From assembly GCA_016713425.1 (NCBI GenBank), contig JADJPE010000005.1, forward strand, positions 3,906,001 through 3,970,000: a stretch of DNA of 64,000 nt, in the 5' to 3' direction. The translations under genes and the position numbers were made by a program. Positions 1 to 8,035 of this stretch are shown here, piece after piece. The notes under the pieces were generated by a model that ran no database searches, was not told the DNA's origin, and saw nothing but the letters and a program-made list of their open reading frames with translations. The stretch comes from Deltaproteobacteria bacterium (lineage in GTDB: Bacteria > Myxococcota > Kuafuiibacteriia > Kuafuiibacteriales > Kuafuiibacteriaceae). Position 1 is the stretch's first letter. Every line of letters starts with the position of its first letter.

Positions 1-731
1 TCGCGCGCTGGGTTGTCGTTGAGACGGGACAGGTAGGCTGAGCTTGGACTCAATCCGTTGGAGAGGCCGCAGACGGGAAGGGTCGTGCTGCTGGGGATGC
101 ACGAGGTCAGGCCCTTGTTGGCGCCCGCGATGCCTACGAAGGTGTCGACATCTCGTCCGATTGCGGGGCCGAGATCATACCGGCCCGTTTCCAGCAAGTC
201 GCTTTGTGGCCCGCCCTTGATCGCCCCCCGGGCGAGCGTCACGCCGAGCGAATGCGAGATGACATCGACTTTCTCGGCGCCGGTGTACGCTTTGACGGCC
301 TCGATGAACGCGCGCACCTGCTCGAGTAACCGGCGCGAGTGGTATCGGGTCATCGACCCTTTTCGATCCGCGCCTGCTGTATCGTAGGTCAGGCCGTACA
401 GCTCAGCCGGACTGTAGCCGCGGCCGAGGAACGTCTCGCGGGCTTCGCGCCAATCTTCCGCGCTTCCCGTGTTGCCGTGGATGAAGATGACCGGCTCGTT
501 GTGGATCGGCTCGTTTGGGGTCGTCCTGCCCCCGAACGACGGACGGTCGGACCGCAGAAACTCGAGGTCGCCGTAGCCGTGGCTTTCTAGCCACTGGCGG
601 AAATCTGGGCTGAAGCCGGGTACGGGACCGGTTGAGTCTCGATGGGCGTCTTCGATGCCAAGCATCTCGGAGGTGAGGGCTGCCGTTCCAGCCATCTTAT
701 CCGTGTATGTCCGCAGAATATCAAAGGGCAT
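1..731 (-). CDS. Class 2 lipase / alpha-beta hydrolase (C-terminus cut by window edge)
   Basis: The reading frame is open from an ATG at 731 down to base 1, giving at least 243 residues; the C-terminus lies outside the window. The oxyanion-hole region HGNTGS is at residue 85 and the nucleophile elbow SHSLG at 159-163, so Ser161 is the likely catalytic serine. A cysteine pair near residues 215-223 (CIPSS...LPVC) is typical of secreted class 2 lipases (the LipA/EstA-like Lipase_2 family). The start is supported by a purine-rich AGAAAGGA about 8 bases upstream. I see no clear signal peptide, so export is uncertain, or the true start lies elsewhere. It is transcribed away from the kinase at 1060, across a repeat-filled spacer. 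The family hydrolyses acyl esters; the substrate cannot be told. Catalytic Asp and His are not yet in view. Confidence 0.8.
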   Translation of the reverse strand, partial: MPFDILRTYTDKMAGTAALTSEMLGIEDAHRDSTGPVPGFSPDFRQWLESHGYGDLEFLRSDRPSFGGRTTPNEPIHNEPVIFIHGNTGSAEDWREARETFLGRGYSPAELYGLTYDTAGADRKGSMTRYHSRRLLEQVRAFIEAVKAYTGAEKVDVISHSLGVTLARGAIKGGPQSDLLETGRYDLGPAIGRDVDTFVGIAGANKGLTSCIPSSTTLPVCGLSNGLSPSSAYLSRLNDNPAR

Positions 732-767
732 CAGCGTTCCTTTCTGAATGAGGCTCTGAGCGGAGCT

Positions 768-884
768 CCCAGCGGAGCTCCGAGTCGGATTTCCGAGTCG
801 GATTTCCGAGTCGGATTTCCGAGTCGGATTTCCGAGTCGGATTTCCGAGTTGGAGCTCCGAGTTGGATTTCCGAGTCGGAGTAT
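768..884. repeat. 13-base tandem repeat in the divergent lipase/kinase spacer
   Basis: From 781 the unit CGAGTCGGATTTC is repeated in register every 13 bases about eight times (781-793, 794-806, 807-819, 820-832, 833-845, then diverged copies carrying AGCTC or a T change to about 884). A degenerate copy precedes it from 768. There are no unique spacers between units, so it is not CRISPR. The whole 732-1059 spacer (328 bases) holds no convincing gene; besides this repeat I see only the lipase ribosome-binding site and G-rich sequence leading to the kinase. Confidence 0.9.
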
Positions 885-1059
885 CGAACGCGCGCACGGG
901 GTTGGTGCGCGCGTTTGGGGTCCCATGTTTGCGTTCGTGCGTATCTGCGCGCGGTTGTGCGAGAGGGTCGGACAGATCGCACGCACTCAGTGGGTGGTCG
1001 AAGATACGGGCGCCCGCTGGGTGATGGCCGCTCGAATCCCGTGCATGATCCCGCTGTCC

Positions 1060-4000
1060 ATGGGCCGCCGAGATCTGAGCAAGGAGGAGCTTCCGCTCGG
1101 CACCATGGTCGGCGAGTTTCAGGTCGAGCGCCTCCTAGCATCGGGGGGAATGGCGCTCGTTTATGCCGCGATCCATCCGGTCATCGGGAAGAAAGCGGCG
1201 ATCAAAATCATCTTGTCTTCGCTCTCTTCGGACGACGTCGCCGTGGGGCGCTTTGTCGACGAAGCGCGCGCCGTCAATCAGATTGGCCACAAGAATATCG
1301 TCGATATCTTTGCTTTCGGTGCGTTGCCCGACGGTCGCAACTACCTGGTGATGGAGTGGCTCGACGGGGAGTCGCTCATCGAGCGACTTCGTCGTCGTCG
1401 TCTCACCGTGCGGGAAATCATCGAGATCCTCGACCAGCTCGCCGATGCGCTCTTCGCCGCGCACGCGAAGGGCGTCGTTCACCTCGATCTCAAGCCGGAC
1501 AACGTTTTCTTGCTTGCGTCGTCAGCCGCCGATGTTCAGGTGAAGCTCTTCGACTTCGGGATCGCGCAGCTCGCGGACTCGAGGAACCGGGTCGAATCCG
1601 AGTCGACCATGGTTGTCGGGACGCCGGACTACATTGCGCCGGAGCAAGCGTCTGGCCAATCCGTGGGTCCGGCGACCGACGTCTATTCGCTGGGCGTCAT
1701 GGCGTACGAACTCTTCGCGGGACGGCTCCCGTTCGTCGAGGAGAGCACCCGCGAGGTGATGGTTAAGCACGTCACCGTCGAGCCTCCGCCCCCGAGCCTA
1801 TTTTGGCCAAGTATTCCGCCGGCGCTCGAAGAGCTCTTGCTTCTGATGCTCAGCAAGGACCCGAGGCGGCGGCCGAATCTGATTCGCGTGCGTGCTGAAT
1901 TGGCCGAGCTCCGTCGTTCGAGTATTCTCACCGACAGCTCCGACATTTCTCAGCGCCAGGTCGATCGTCGACCGCTCCTTTTTCGGCCCTTCGCGCGGAC
2001 GGTCGATTTGGTTCGGCCGCTCTTGACGGAACTCTCGGCGGGCGCGGCGTGGGTCGTTGCGGAGGGCCATGCGCCACCGATTGGCTCACCGATCTCGATC
2101 CGCTTCTGGGTCGATCGATACTCGGTTCAGATCGATTTCGGCGCGATCGTGGAGAGCCACCTCGACCAGCAGGCCTCAAGATCTCTGGTCCGCTATGACC
2201 AGATCTCGCCGCGCAAGCTCGACCAAATCTTCGCGGTCGCCGCGCTCGTTTCGAGCGCCACGGAAGCCGTCGAGGACCCTCCCGCGCGCTGGGTGTCGGA
2301 AGACGAGCCCGGACGGTCTTGGACGACCGATCTGCCTCGCCCCGATCTGCTCGAGACGCCCGAGACGCCGCTCGACGTAGACGTCGAAGGCACGCGCCCA
2401 ACGCAGCGCGAGCCTTCGGTGGAGGCTCGCGGTGCGGGCGCGGGCGGAGTTCAGGCATCAGGCCCCAGTACTCGGGCGCCGCCCATAGATCCGCCGCTTC
2501 CGCGCCCCACGACCAAATGGCAAGGGGCCCGCCCCGTCTTGGGGACGAGGCGCTTCTCCTTTGGTCTTGGTGCGCGCATCGTGGCTCTAACCCTCGCCGT
2601 GACCGCAGCCGCGATTGGCGCGATCATGCACTTTGCCCTTCGGCACATCGAAGAGGATCGCGCCTATTACGTCGACGAACTCACGCTTCGGACGGCGCAG
2701 CATTTGAGCGATGCCGTGGATCAGCGTCTCGCGTTCATGCGACTACGTCTCGAGGAGCTCATTGCCGGCCCGGCCGCGAACCCAGATGACCATGATTTTC
2801 TCCAGATTGCGCGCTGCGACCCTGCTCGCTGCGAGGTCATCGACGGAGACCCGATCTCGGAAGATGACTTGGCTAGGATTCGTGCCGAGCGTATGCTGGC
2901 GACCTCACCCGACGGCCGACGACTGTTCCTGCTCCAAAGGGGCCAGAACCAAGACACGGTGTACGTGGGGAGTCTTCTTGCCTCGTCGCTTCTCATGAAG
3001 CGCGACTTGCCCGCGAACCTCACCGCATATCTCGTGGACGCGAAGCGGCGGGTCATCCTGTCGGTTGGGGCGGCCCCGGAGCGCAACTTGTTGCGTCATC
3101 CCGTGACTTCGTTCTTCTCCGAGCTCGGGAGTCTTCCCTACACGACGACCGATGGTCTCGAAATGATCGGCGCTTGGGCGGGTGGGCACGATCTCACCAC
3201 GTTTGTCTCCGTACCTCGTTCGGTGACGGAGCAGGCGACGGCGCGCCTCGTGCATAAGATTCTGAGCGTCACCGGAATGGTTCTTCTGATCTTCGTGCCG
3301 GTCGTACTCGTCTTCGCGCGGCGAATCACGCGCCGGTTGCGGCGCCTGACGGAGCGCACCGGGCGGATTGCCGTGGGCGAGTTTTTGGTGGAGACAGATA
3401 TCTCGGGGCGCGACGAGGTTGGGCAGTTGGCCCAGGCGTTCAAGGAAATGACCCTCGCGCTACGGGCGCGCGACCGAGAAGTCCTGAAGTTCCAGCAGAA
3501 GCTGAGCGATGATGAGAAGTTGACGGTGCAGAAGCGAATGGCCGAGTGGCTCGAAGCGCAGCTCAAGGTGGCCCCGTTGGCGGCCGAACCCGGAAACGGA
3601 GATTCGGCCTTGGCCCACACGGACGCGCTTTCGCTGCGTGCCGGGTCGGTCCTCCAACGGGCGCTCGCGTTCTCGACGATGGTGAACCGACGGGTCGACC
3701 TTGCCTCGGCGACGGCCGAGGCGGTTGCCGTCGCGCGCACGCTGATCGATTCGAAACGTGTCACGATCGATCTCGAAATCTCTAACGCCGTGTTGTTCCC
3801 GCGGCTCGATGCGCGCGAGAGTGAAGTCCGTGAGCTCGTGATCATGCTCGTCGTGGATGCGGGCTTGGCGGCGCCCATCGGCGCCCGCATCAATGTCTCG
3901 TTGTATCAGAGCGCCGGGCTCCTCACCTTGGGGGTCCAATACGCGGTGGCTTCGGGGGCCACCGAAGCGGCGCACGAGAGTGTCGCGAAGGCGAGACCCC

Positions 4001-4131
4001 TCGCCGAGGCTCAAGGGGCCACCGTGGTCGTGCATTCCAGTCCAGCGTGGGGAACGTGCGCGCTCGTTGGATTCCCGATTGCTTCGCCGCCCCGCGCCTC
4101 TCGAGGATCGAGCTTGGGGGGCAGCAAATGA
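1060..4131 (+). CDS. Ser/Thr protein kinase fused to HAMP and degenerate histidine-kinase-like tail
   Basis: About 1023 residues. The kinase domain covers roughly residues 15-290: a glycine loop around 28 (ASGGMALVY), the AIKI lysine, HLDLKPDN near 141, DFG near 166, and an APEQ motif near 193; the Arg of HRD is Leu. A PilZ-like stretch may follow (about 300-400). Membrane segments at about 505-527 and 734-753 enclose a ~200-residue periplasmic domain, then comes a HAMP linker (754-805). The last 215 residues look like a histidine kinase whose H-box and ATP-binding N and G boxes are no longer recognisable. The start is uncertain: no good Shine-Dalgarno precedes 1060; upstream ATGs at 925 and 1024 are possible. 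The stop overlaps the next start (ATGA), so kinase and FecR-like protein are probably translationally coupled. Confidence 0.85.
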   Translation: MGRRDLSKEELPLGTMVGEFQVERLLASGGMALVYAAIHPVIGKKAAIKIILSSLSSDDVAVGRFVDEARAVNQIGHKNIVDIFAFGALPDGRNYLVMEWLDGESLIERLRRRRLTVREIIEILDQLADALFAAHAKGVVHLDLKPDNVFLLASSAADVQVKLFDFGIAQLADSRNRVESESTMVVGTPDYIAPEQASGQSVGPATDVYSLGVMAYELFAGRLPFVEESTREVMVKHVTVEPPPPSLFWPSIPPALEELLLLMLSKDPRRRPNLIRVRAELAELRRSSILTDSSDISQRQVDRRPLLFRPFARTVDLVRPLLTELSAGAAWVVAEGHAPPIGSPISIRFWVDRYSVQIDFGAIVESHLDQQASRSLVRYDQISPRKLDQIFAVAALVSSATEAVEDPPARWVSEDEPGRSWTTDLPRPDLLETPETPLDVDVEGTRPTQREPSVEARGAGAGGVQASGPSTRAPPIDPPLPRPTTKWQGARPVLGTRRFSFGLGARIVALTLAVTAAAIGAIMHFALRHIEEDRAYYVDELTLRTAQHLSDAVDQRLAFMRLRLEELIAGPAANPDDHDFLQIARCDPARCEVIDGDPISEDDLARIRAERMLATSPDGRRLFLLQRGQNQDTVYVGSLLASSLLMKRDLPANLTAYLVDAKRRVILSVGAAPERNLLRHPVTSFFSELGSLPYTTTDGLEMIGAWAGGHDLTTFVSVPRSVTEQATARLVHKILSVTGMVLLIFVPVVLVFARRITRRLRRLTERTGRIAVGEFLVETDISGRDEVGQLAQAFKEMTLALRARDREVLKFQQKLSDDEKLTVQKRMAEWLEAQLKVAPLAAEPGNGDSALAHTDALSLRAGSVLQRALAFSTMVNRRVDLASATAEAVAVARTLIDSKRVTIDLEISNAVLFPRLDARESEVRELVIMLVVDAGLAAPIGARINVSLYQSAGLLTLGVQYAVASGATEAAHESVAKARPLAEAQGATVVVHSSPAWGTCALVGFPIASPPRASRGSSLGGSK

Positions 4132-5510
4132 CGCGGCGATGTTGCGCCCATGAAGGGCTGCGCGGTTCGACGCCGGTCGCGGTGCCTCTCTTGGTACCCG
4201 CGGTGATGGCCTCGTTGATGGCCTTCGCTTCGGTTCTCCCGGCCTGCAAGGCTCGTGAGGTCGACTCGCCCTCAACGGCGGCTCCTGAGCGAGCACCGGT
4301 GGCCGAGTGTGTAGCACGTCGGGGTGAGGTTCGAACGCATCCGCCCAGTGAATGGGTGTGGGAGCCGGTCGAGGTTGGCGCGCGTCTATCGGCGGGCGAT
4401 TGGGTCCGGACGGCGACGAGGTCGGAGGCGGTTTTCAGTTACCTCTCCGGGTCATCTTTGGTCGTCAAACCAAGCGCCATCGTGATTCTCAAAGACGCGA
4501 AGTTCGAGAAGAATCGCTCGATATTCGCGAACTATCTCCTGATCCAAAAGGGCGTCGTGCGGGGCAAGCTCGAGGCGAAGATGGCGTCGGCATCGCCGTC
4601 CGTGTCGGCATCGCCCTCCGCGTTGGCATCGGTGCCGGCGGAGGCGGTCGTCGTCGATACGGGTGAAGGTGCCCACGTGCGGCTGACGGCGGCGGAAGCG
4701 CGATCGCTTCTCGGATATCGTCTTAGCGCAAGGCCCGATGGTGCGGTCGAAGTCGCCGTGACAGACGGCAAGGGGCGTCTGACGGCGGGCGATGGCCGGA
4801 GTCTCGACCTGAACCGAGGTCAGGCGCAGGATCTCCGCGCGGGAACGTTCGTCGGGCGAGTCTTGGAGCTTCCTGCATCGCCCGCGCTCGAAGCGCCGCT
4901 CGACGAGGAAGCGGTCGAGGCGTCGCCGGGCGAGCCCCTGGTGCTTACGTGGGCGCGCGTCCCGGGGGCCGCGACCTATCGCGTCGAGGTTGCGCTCGAC
5001 GCGTCGTTCGAGGCGATTGTCGAAGCCGCCGTGACCGCGAAACCGGTCTGGCATCATCCGGTGAGTGGACCGGGAGTTCTTTTTTGGCGCGTCGCGGCGC
5101 GCAGCAAAGACGAACGCGAGGGCGAGTTTGGTGTGGCCCGACGTGTGGTCGTTGAGCCGCCGGCCCCGCTCGTCGATCGACTGGTGACTCCGGTCGACGG
5201 CGCGACCGTCTCTTCGCCGGAGCGGCAGCCACCCGTCACATTCACGTGGACGTCGGCCGGACCGAACAAGCAATATCGCGTGGTGGTTTCGGCCGGGGAT
5301 GGACTCTCGACACCGGCTTCCGCCGCCTTGAGTGAGATCACCGACGGCCTACGGCTCACGACTCGAAGCCTTTCGCCGGGGCGCTACGTATGGGGCGTCT
5401 TCGCGCTCGGGGCGCGGGGGACCGAGCGACCGATGTTCGAGCGGCCTCGGCGCTTGACGATCAAGCGCTCACTTGGGATCGAGACACCGAGCAAGGTTAC
5501 GTTCGAGTAG
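4128..5510 (+). CDS. FecR-domain lipoprotein with fibronectin-like region
   Basis: 460 residues. The ATG at 4128 overlaps the kinase stop (ATGA) and is preceded by a G-run. A hydrophobic leader ends in LPAC, giving a possible lipidated Cys40, though Pro at -2 is unusual. Residues about 65-150 have the FecR pattern (GEVR..., GDWVRT, SGSSLVVKP), followed by a Ser/Ala-rich linker and two beta-sandwich repeats beginning with LTWARVPGAATYRVEV and TFTWTSAGPNKQYRVVV. FecR proteins act as periplasmic signal transmitters or peptide/glycan-binding modules. Coupling to the kinase with a periplasmic sensor suggests it could be the extracytoplasmic partner or ligand reader of that kinase; this is inference. 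There is no anti-sigma N-terminus or ECF sigma gene nearby, so a classical FecIR role is unlikely. Confidence 0.8.
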   Translation: MTRRCCAHEGLRGSTPVAVPLLVPAVMASLMAFASVLPACKAREVDSPSTAAPERAPVAECVARRGEVRTHPPSEWVWEPVEVGARLSAGDWVRTATRSEAVFSYLSGSSLVVKPSAIVILKDAKFEKNRSIFANYLLIQKGVVRGKLEAKMASASPSVSASPSALASVPAEAVVVDTGEGAHVRLTAAEARSLLGYRLSARPDGAVEVAVTDGKGRLTAGDGRSLDLNRGQAQDLRAGTFVGRVLELPASPALEAPLDEEAVEASPGEPLVLTWARVPGAATYRVEVALDASFEAIVEAAVTAKPVWHHPVSGPGVLFWRVAARSKDEREGEFGVARRVVVEPPAPLVDRLVTPVDGATVSSPERQPPVTFTWTSAGPNKQYRVVVSAGDGLSTPASAALSEITDGLRLTTRSLSPGRYVWGVFALGARGTERPMFERPRRLTIKRSLGIETPSKVTFE

Positions 5511-5566
5511 TGCGTGCGAGGTGCGTGGTGCGAGGTGCGTGATGCGTGATGCGTGGTGCGTGCGCA
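5511..5566. repeat. 7-base degenerate tandem repeat
   Basis: Directly after the FecR-like stop the sequence is built from 7-base units GTGCGTG, GTGCGAG and ATGCGTG, about seven copies. It fills most of the 79-base spacer before the next gene. Confidence 0.75.
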
Positions 5567-5589
5567 TGCTTGCGACGGGGAGGCTTCGG

Positions 5590-6159
5590 ATGAATGGAAC
5601 GAGCACCAGTGGCGTGCAATGCGCCCGACAGTTGATCTTGGCTTTGGCCTGGGGCACATCCGCTTTGGCGGCGGGGTGCGGCGACACTTCACTGGGGCCG
5701 CCTGAGATTACGGCCCTTCGACCTGAGCAGGGCTTCAACGATCGCGATACCCGGGTGACCGTTTCCGGCGTTTTTCAGATAGCGCTCACGCACGTCGACT
5801 ACCGCGACGCTGCGAAGACGACGGTGGAACCGGGCGTCGTGCTTCGCCTCGGGGCGCTCGAGCTCGAGGACTTGGAGATCGTTGGCGAGGGCGAGATTCG
5901 AGCTACGGTACCGCCGGGTCTCGAGGCCGACGAGCGCTATATGCTCAGCTTGTCCGATGCCTCCGGACGGGAGGCCCAAAGGGCGAACGCCTTTCTTGCC
6001 GTTGCGCCCCCACGGTGCGGCGATGGGCGCGTCGTCGCCGGATCGGAGGAGTGTGACGACGGTGGGACGACCGACGGGGATGGCTGTTCCGCGCTCTGTG
6101 TCCAGGAATCGGGCTGGCTTTGCGTGGGGAGTCCGTCGACCTGCCAGCGCCAGGAATAG
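5590..6159 (+). CDS. IPT/TIG-type lipoprotein with Myxo disulfide repeat
   Basis: 189 residues from the ATG at 5590, which has GGGGAGG about 7 bases upstream; an earlier in-frame start at 5473 runs through the spacer repeat and is rejected. A signal peptide ends in LAAGC, so Cys30 is probably lipidated. Residues about 35-130 read as one IPT/TIG immunoglobulin-like domain (PEITALRPEQG... VTVSG). Residues about 138-186 form a cysteine-rich repeat of the Myxo_disulph_rpt type (CGDGRV...GSEECDDG...DGDGCSALC). These repeats are common on surface or secreted proteins of Myxococcota. It lies between the FecR-like protein and the deacetylase on the same strand, with 79 and 10 base gaps. Function unknown; probably cell-surface. 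Confidence 0.75.
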   Translation: MNGTSTSGVQCARQLILALAWGTSALAAGCGDTSLGPPEITALRPEQGFNDRDTRVTVSGVFQIALTHVDYRDAAKTTVEPGVVLRLGALELEDLEIVGEGEIRATVPPGLEADERYMLSLSDASGREAQRANAFLAVAPPRCGDGRVVAGSEECDDGGTTDGDGCSALCVQESGWLCVGSPSTCQRQE

Positions 6160-6169
6160 GAATCCATTC

Positions 6170-7921
6170 ATGTTTCGTATTCGACGCATCTATGACGATC
6201 AGCTTCCGGCGAGCCAGGCCGCCATCGAAGGCGCAAAAGAGATCATGAGACAGCGGTTCGTGGCGATGTCTCCGGACGAGGTCGAGGCCGTCTTCGCTTC
6301 GGTTCTCAATCCGTTTCTGAAGCATCTTCAGGGTGTTCTGTTCGTTGCCGAAGACGAAAAGAAGAGGATGCTCGGCTTTGCCGTCGTCCTGCGTGATCGA
6401 ACGCTTCAGCTTGCGTATCTCGAATTCATCGCGGCGGGTCAGGCTTTGAGCAGTCAAGGCATTGGCGGTGCTTTGTACGAGACGGTTCGTGAGGATGCGC
6501 GCGTCTTCGGTGCGAAGGGCTTGTTCTTCGAGTGCTTGCCGGACGAACCCTCGCTTTGCTCTGACGAAGCGTTGATCAAGGAGAACCGAGCACGGCTCCG
6601 GTTCTATGAGAAATACGGTGCGCGTCCGATCGTCGGCACGAAGTACGAGGCGCCCGTACGGCCGACCGATACGTGTCCACCTCATCTCGTCTACGACGCC
6701 CTCGATTCGGAAGAACCGCTTCGACGATCCTATGCGCAGAAGGTCGTGCGCGCGGTCCTCGAGCGCAAATACAAGGCGCTGTGCCCACCTGAGTACGTCG
6801 AGATGGTCGTTGCGTCATTCAAGAGCGACCCGGTTCCTTTGCGGCCGTTTCGATACGTCAAGAGCGGAGACGTCAAGAACGACACGCCGCGTCCGAAGCC
6901 TTCCCGTCGTGTGCGTGAGCGTATTGCGCTCACGGTGAATGCGAAGCACGAGATCCATCATGTCCGAGAGCGTGGGTATGTCGAGGCGCCCGTGCGAATC
7001 ACGAGAATCGAAAAGGAGCTGATGGAGAGCGACCTCTTCGAGCCGGTGAAGGTTCGAGCATTTGGGGATGAGCACATCTTCGCCGTTCATGAACGCGAGT
7101 TTGTCCGATATTTGGAGCGCACGTGCATGTCGCTCGAAGGTGATCGGTCACTTTATCCCTATGTCTTCCCGATTCGGAATGCGGCCCGGATGCCGAAGGA
7201 TAAGACGGTGCTGGCCGGCTACTACTGCATCGACACCTTTACCCCGCTTCATCGCAACGCGTATCGCGCGGCGCGACGCGCTTCGAACTGTGCGCTGACC
7301 GCGGCGAACCAAATTATCGGGGGGCAGCGCCTTGCCTATGCGCTCGTTCGACCGCCGGGTCACCACGCGGAACGCCGAGCTTTTGGCGGCTTTTGCTACC
7401 TCAACCACAATGCCATCGCGGCGAATCTGTTGTCGGCTCACGGCAAGGTCGCGATCCTCGACGTCGACTACCATCACGGCAACGGTCAGCAGCAGATCTT
7501 CTATGAGCGGCGCGATGTGCTCACTGTGTCGCTGCATGGAGACCCATCGTTTGCGTATCCTTATTTCTCTGGGTTTAGCGACGAAGTAGGCGTGGGCGAA
7601 GGTGAAGGATTCAACTTGAACATTCCGCTTCCAGAGCGCCTCACCGGACGTGGACACCTCGAGCAGGTGAAGCGTGCTTTGACTCGGATCGCGGACTTTG
7701 GTCCAAGATTCTTGGTCGTCGCGCTTGGGCTCGATACGGCCCGCGGAGATCCGACCGGGTCGTGGTCGCTCGAGTCGGAGGATTTCGATGCGATGGGGGC
7801 AACGATCGGCGCGGCCGGTTGGCCCACGCTTGTGCTTCAGGAGGGCGGCTATCGAACGCGAACGTTGGGACGCAACGCGCGCCGGTTCTTCGAGGGCCTC
7901 TCCCGCGGATCCCGGCAGTGA
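6170..7921 (+). CDS. GNAT acetyltransferase fused to histone-deacetylase-family deacetylase
   Basis: 583 residues from the ATG at 6170. The N-terminal ~165 residues look like a GNAT acetyltransferase with an acetyl-CoA loop near 95-105 (SSQGIGGALYE) and a C-terminal RLRFYEKYGARP strand. From about 250 on it is a class II-like HDAC/acetylpolyamine amidohydrolase: RPPGHHAE (about 394-401), zinc ligands in DVDYHHGN (about 431-438), a third ligand Asp in GLDTARGD (about 520-527), and the catalytic Tyr of EGGY (about 561). All catalytic positions appear intact. HDAC relatives in bacteria remove acetyl groups from polyamines, small amides or proteins; the substrate is not evident. One polypeptide carrying both acetyl-adding and acetyl-removing domains could run a reversible switch. 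It is cytoplasmic (no signal peptide) and is the last gene of the kinase-led run. Confidence 0.9.
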   Translation: MFRIRRIYDDQLPASQAAIEGAKEIMRQRFVAMSPDEVEAVFASVLNPFLKHLQGVLFVAEDEKKRMLGFAVVLRDRTLQLAYLEFIAAGQALSSQGIGGALYETVREDARVFGAKGLFFECLPDEPSLCSDEALIKENRARLRFYEKYGARPIVGTKYEAPVRPTDTCPPHLVYDALDSEEPLRRSYAQKVVRAVLERKYKALCPPEYVEMVVASFKSDPVPLRPFRYVKSGDVKNDTPRPKPSRRVRERIALTVNAKHEIHHVRERGYVEAPVRITRIEKELMESDLFEPVKVRAFGDEHIFAVHEREFVRYLERTCMSLEGDRSLYPYVFPIRNAARMPKDKTVLAGYYCIDTFTPLHRNAYRAARRASNCALTAANQIIGGQRLAYALVRPPGHHAERRAFGGFCYLNHNAIAANLLSAHGKVAILDVDYHHGNGQQQIFYERRDVLTVSLHGDPSFAYPYFSGFSDEVGVGEGEGFNLNIPLPERLTGRGHLEQVKRALTRIADFGPRFLVVALGLDTARGDPTGSWSLESEDFDAMGATIGAAGWPTLVLQEGGYRTRTLGRNARRFFEGLSRGSRQ

Positions 7922-7942
7922 TCCGTGAGCGTCGTTCGTGAC

Positions 7943-8007
7943 GCGTGAATGCGTGAATGCGTGAATGCGTGAACGCGTGCTGGGCGTGAACACGTGTGCT
8001 GGGCGTC
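7943..8007. repeat. 8-base tandem repeat between convergent genes
   Basis: Four units of GCGTGAAT or GCGTGAAC (7943-7974) are followed by two related copies of a GTGCTGGGCGT element (to about 8007). They occupy most of the 114-base gap between the deacetylase and Ppx ends. I see no hairpin followed by a T-run here. Confidence 0.8.
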
Positions 8008-8035
8008 GCGCCCTGCCCGAGCTTTCGCTGCCGGG

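Noticed and set aside
768..884. CRISPR-like array
   Set aside because: Units are 13 bases, contiguous, with no spacers, and no cas genes are present.
642..1766. Plus-strand frame of 374 codons across the 13-base repeats
   Set aside because: It runs out of frame through the kinase domain and its residues are repeat-derived; the kinase frame has all motifs.
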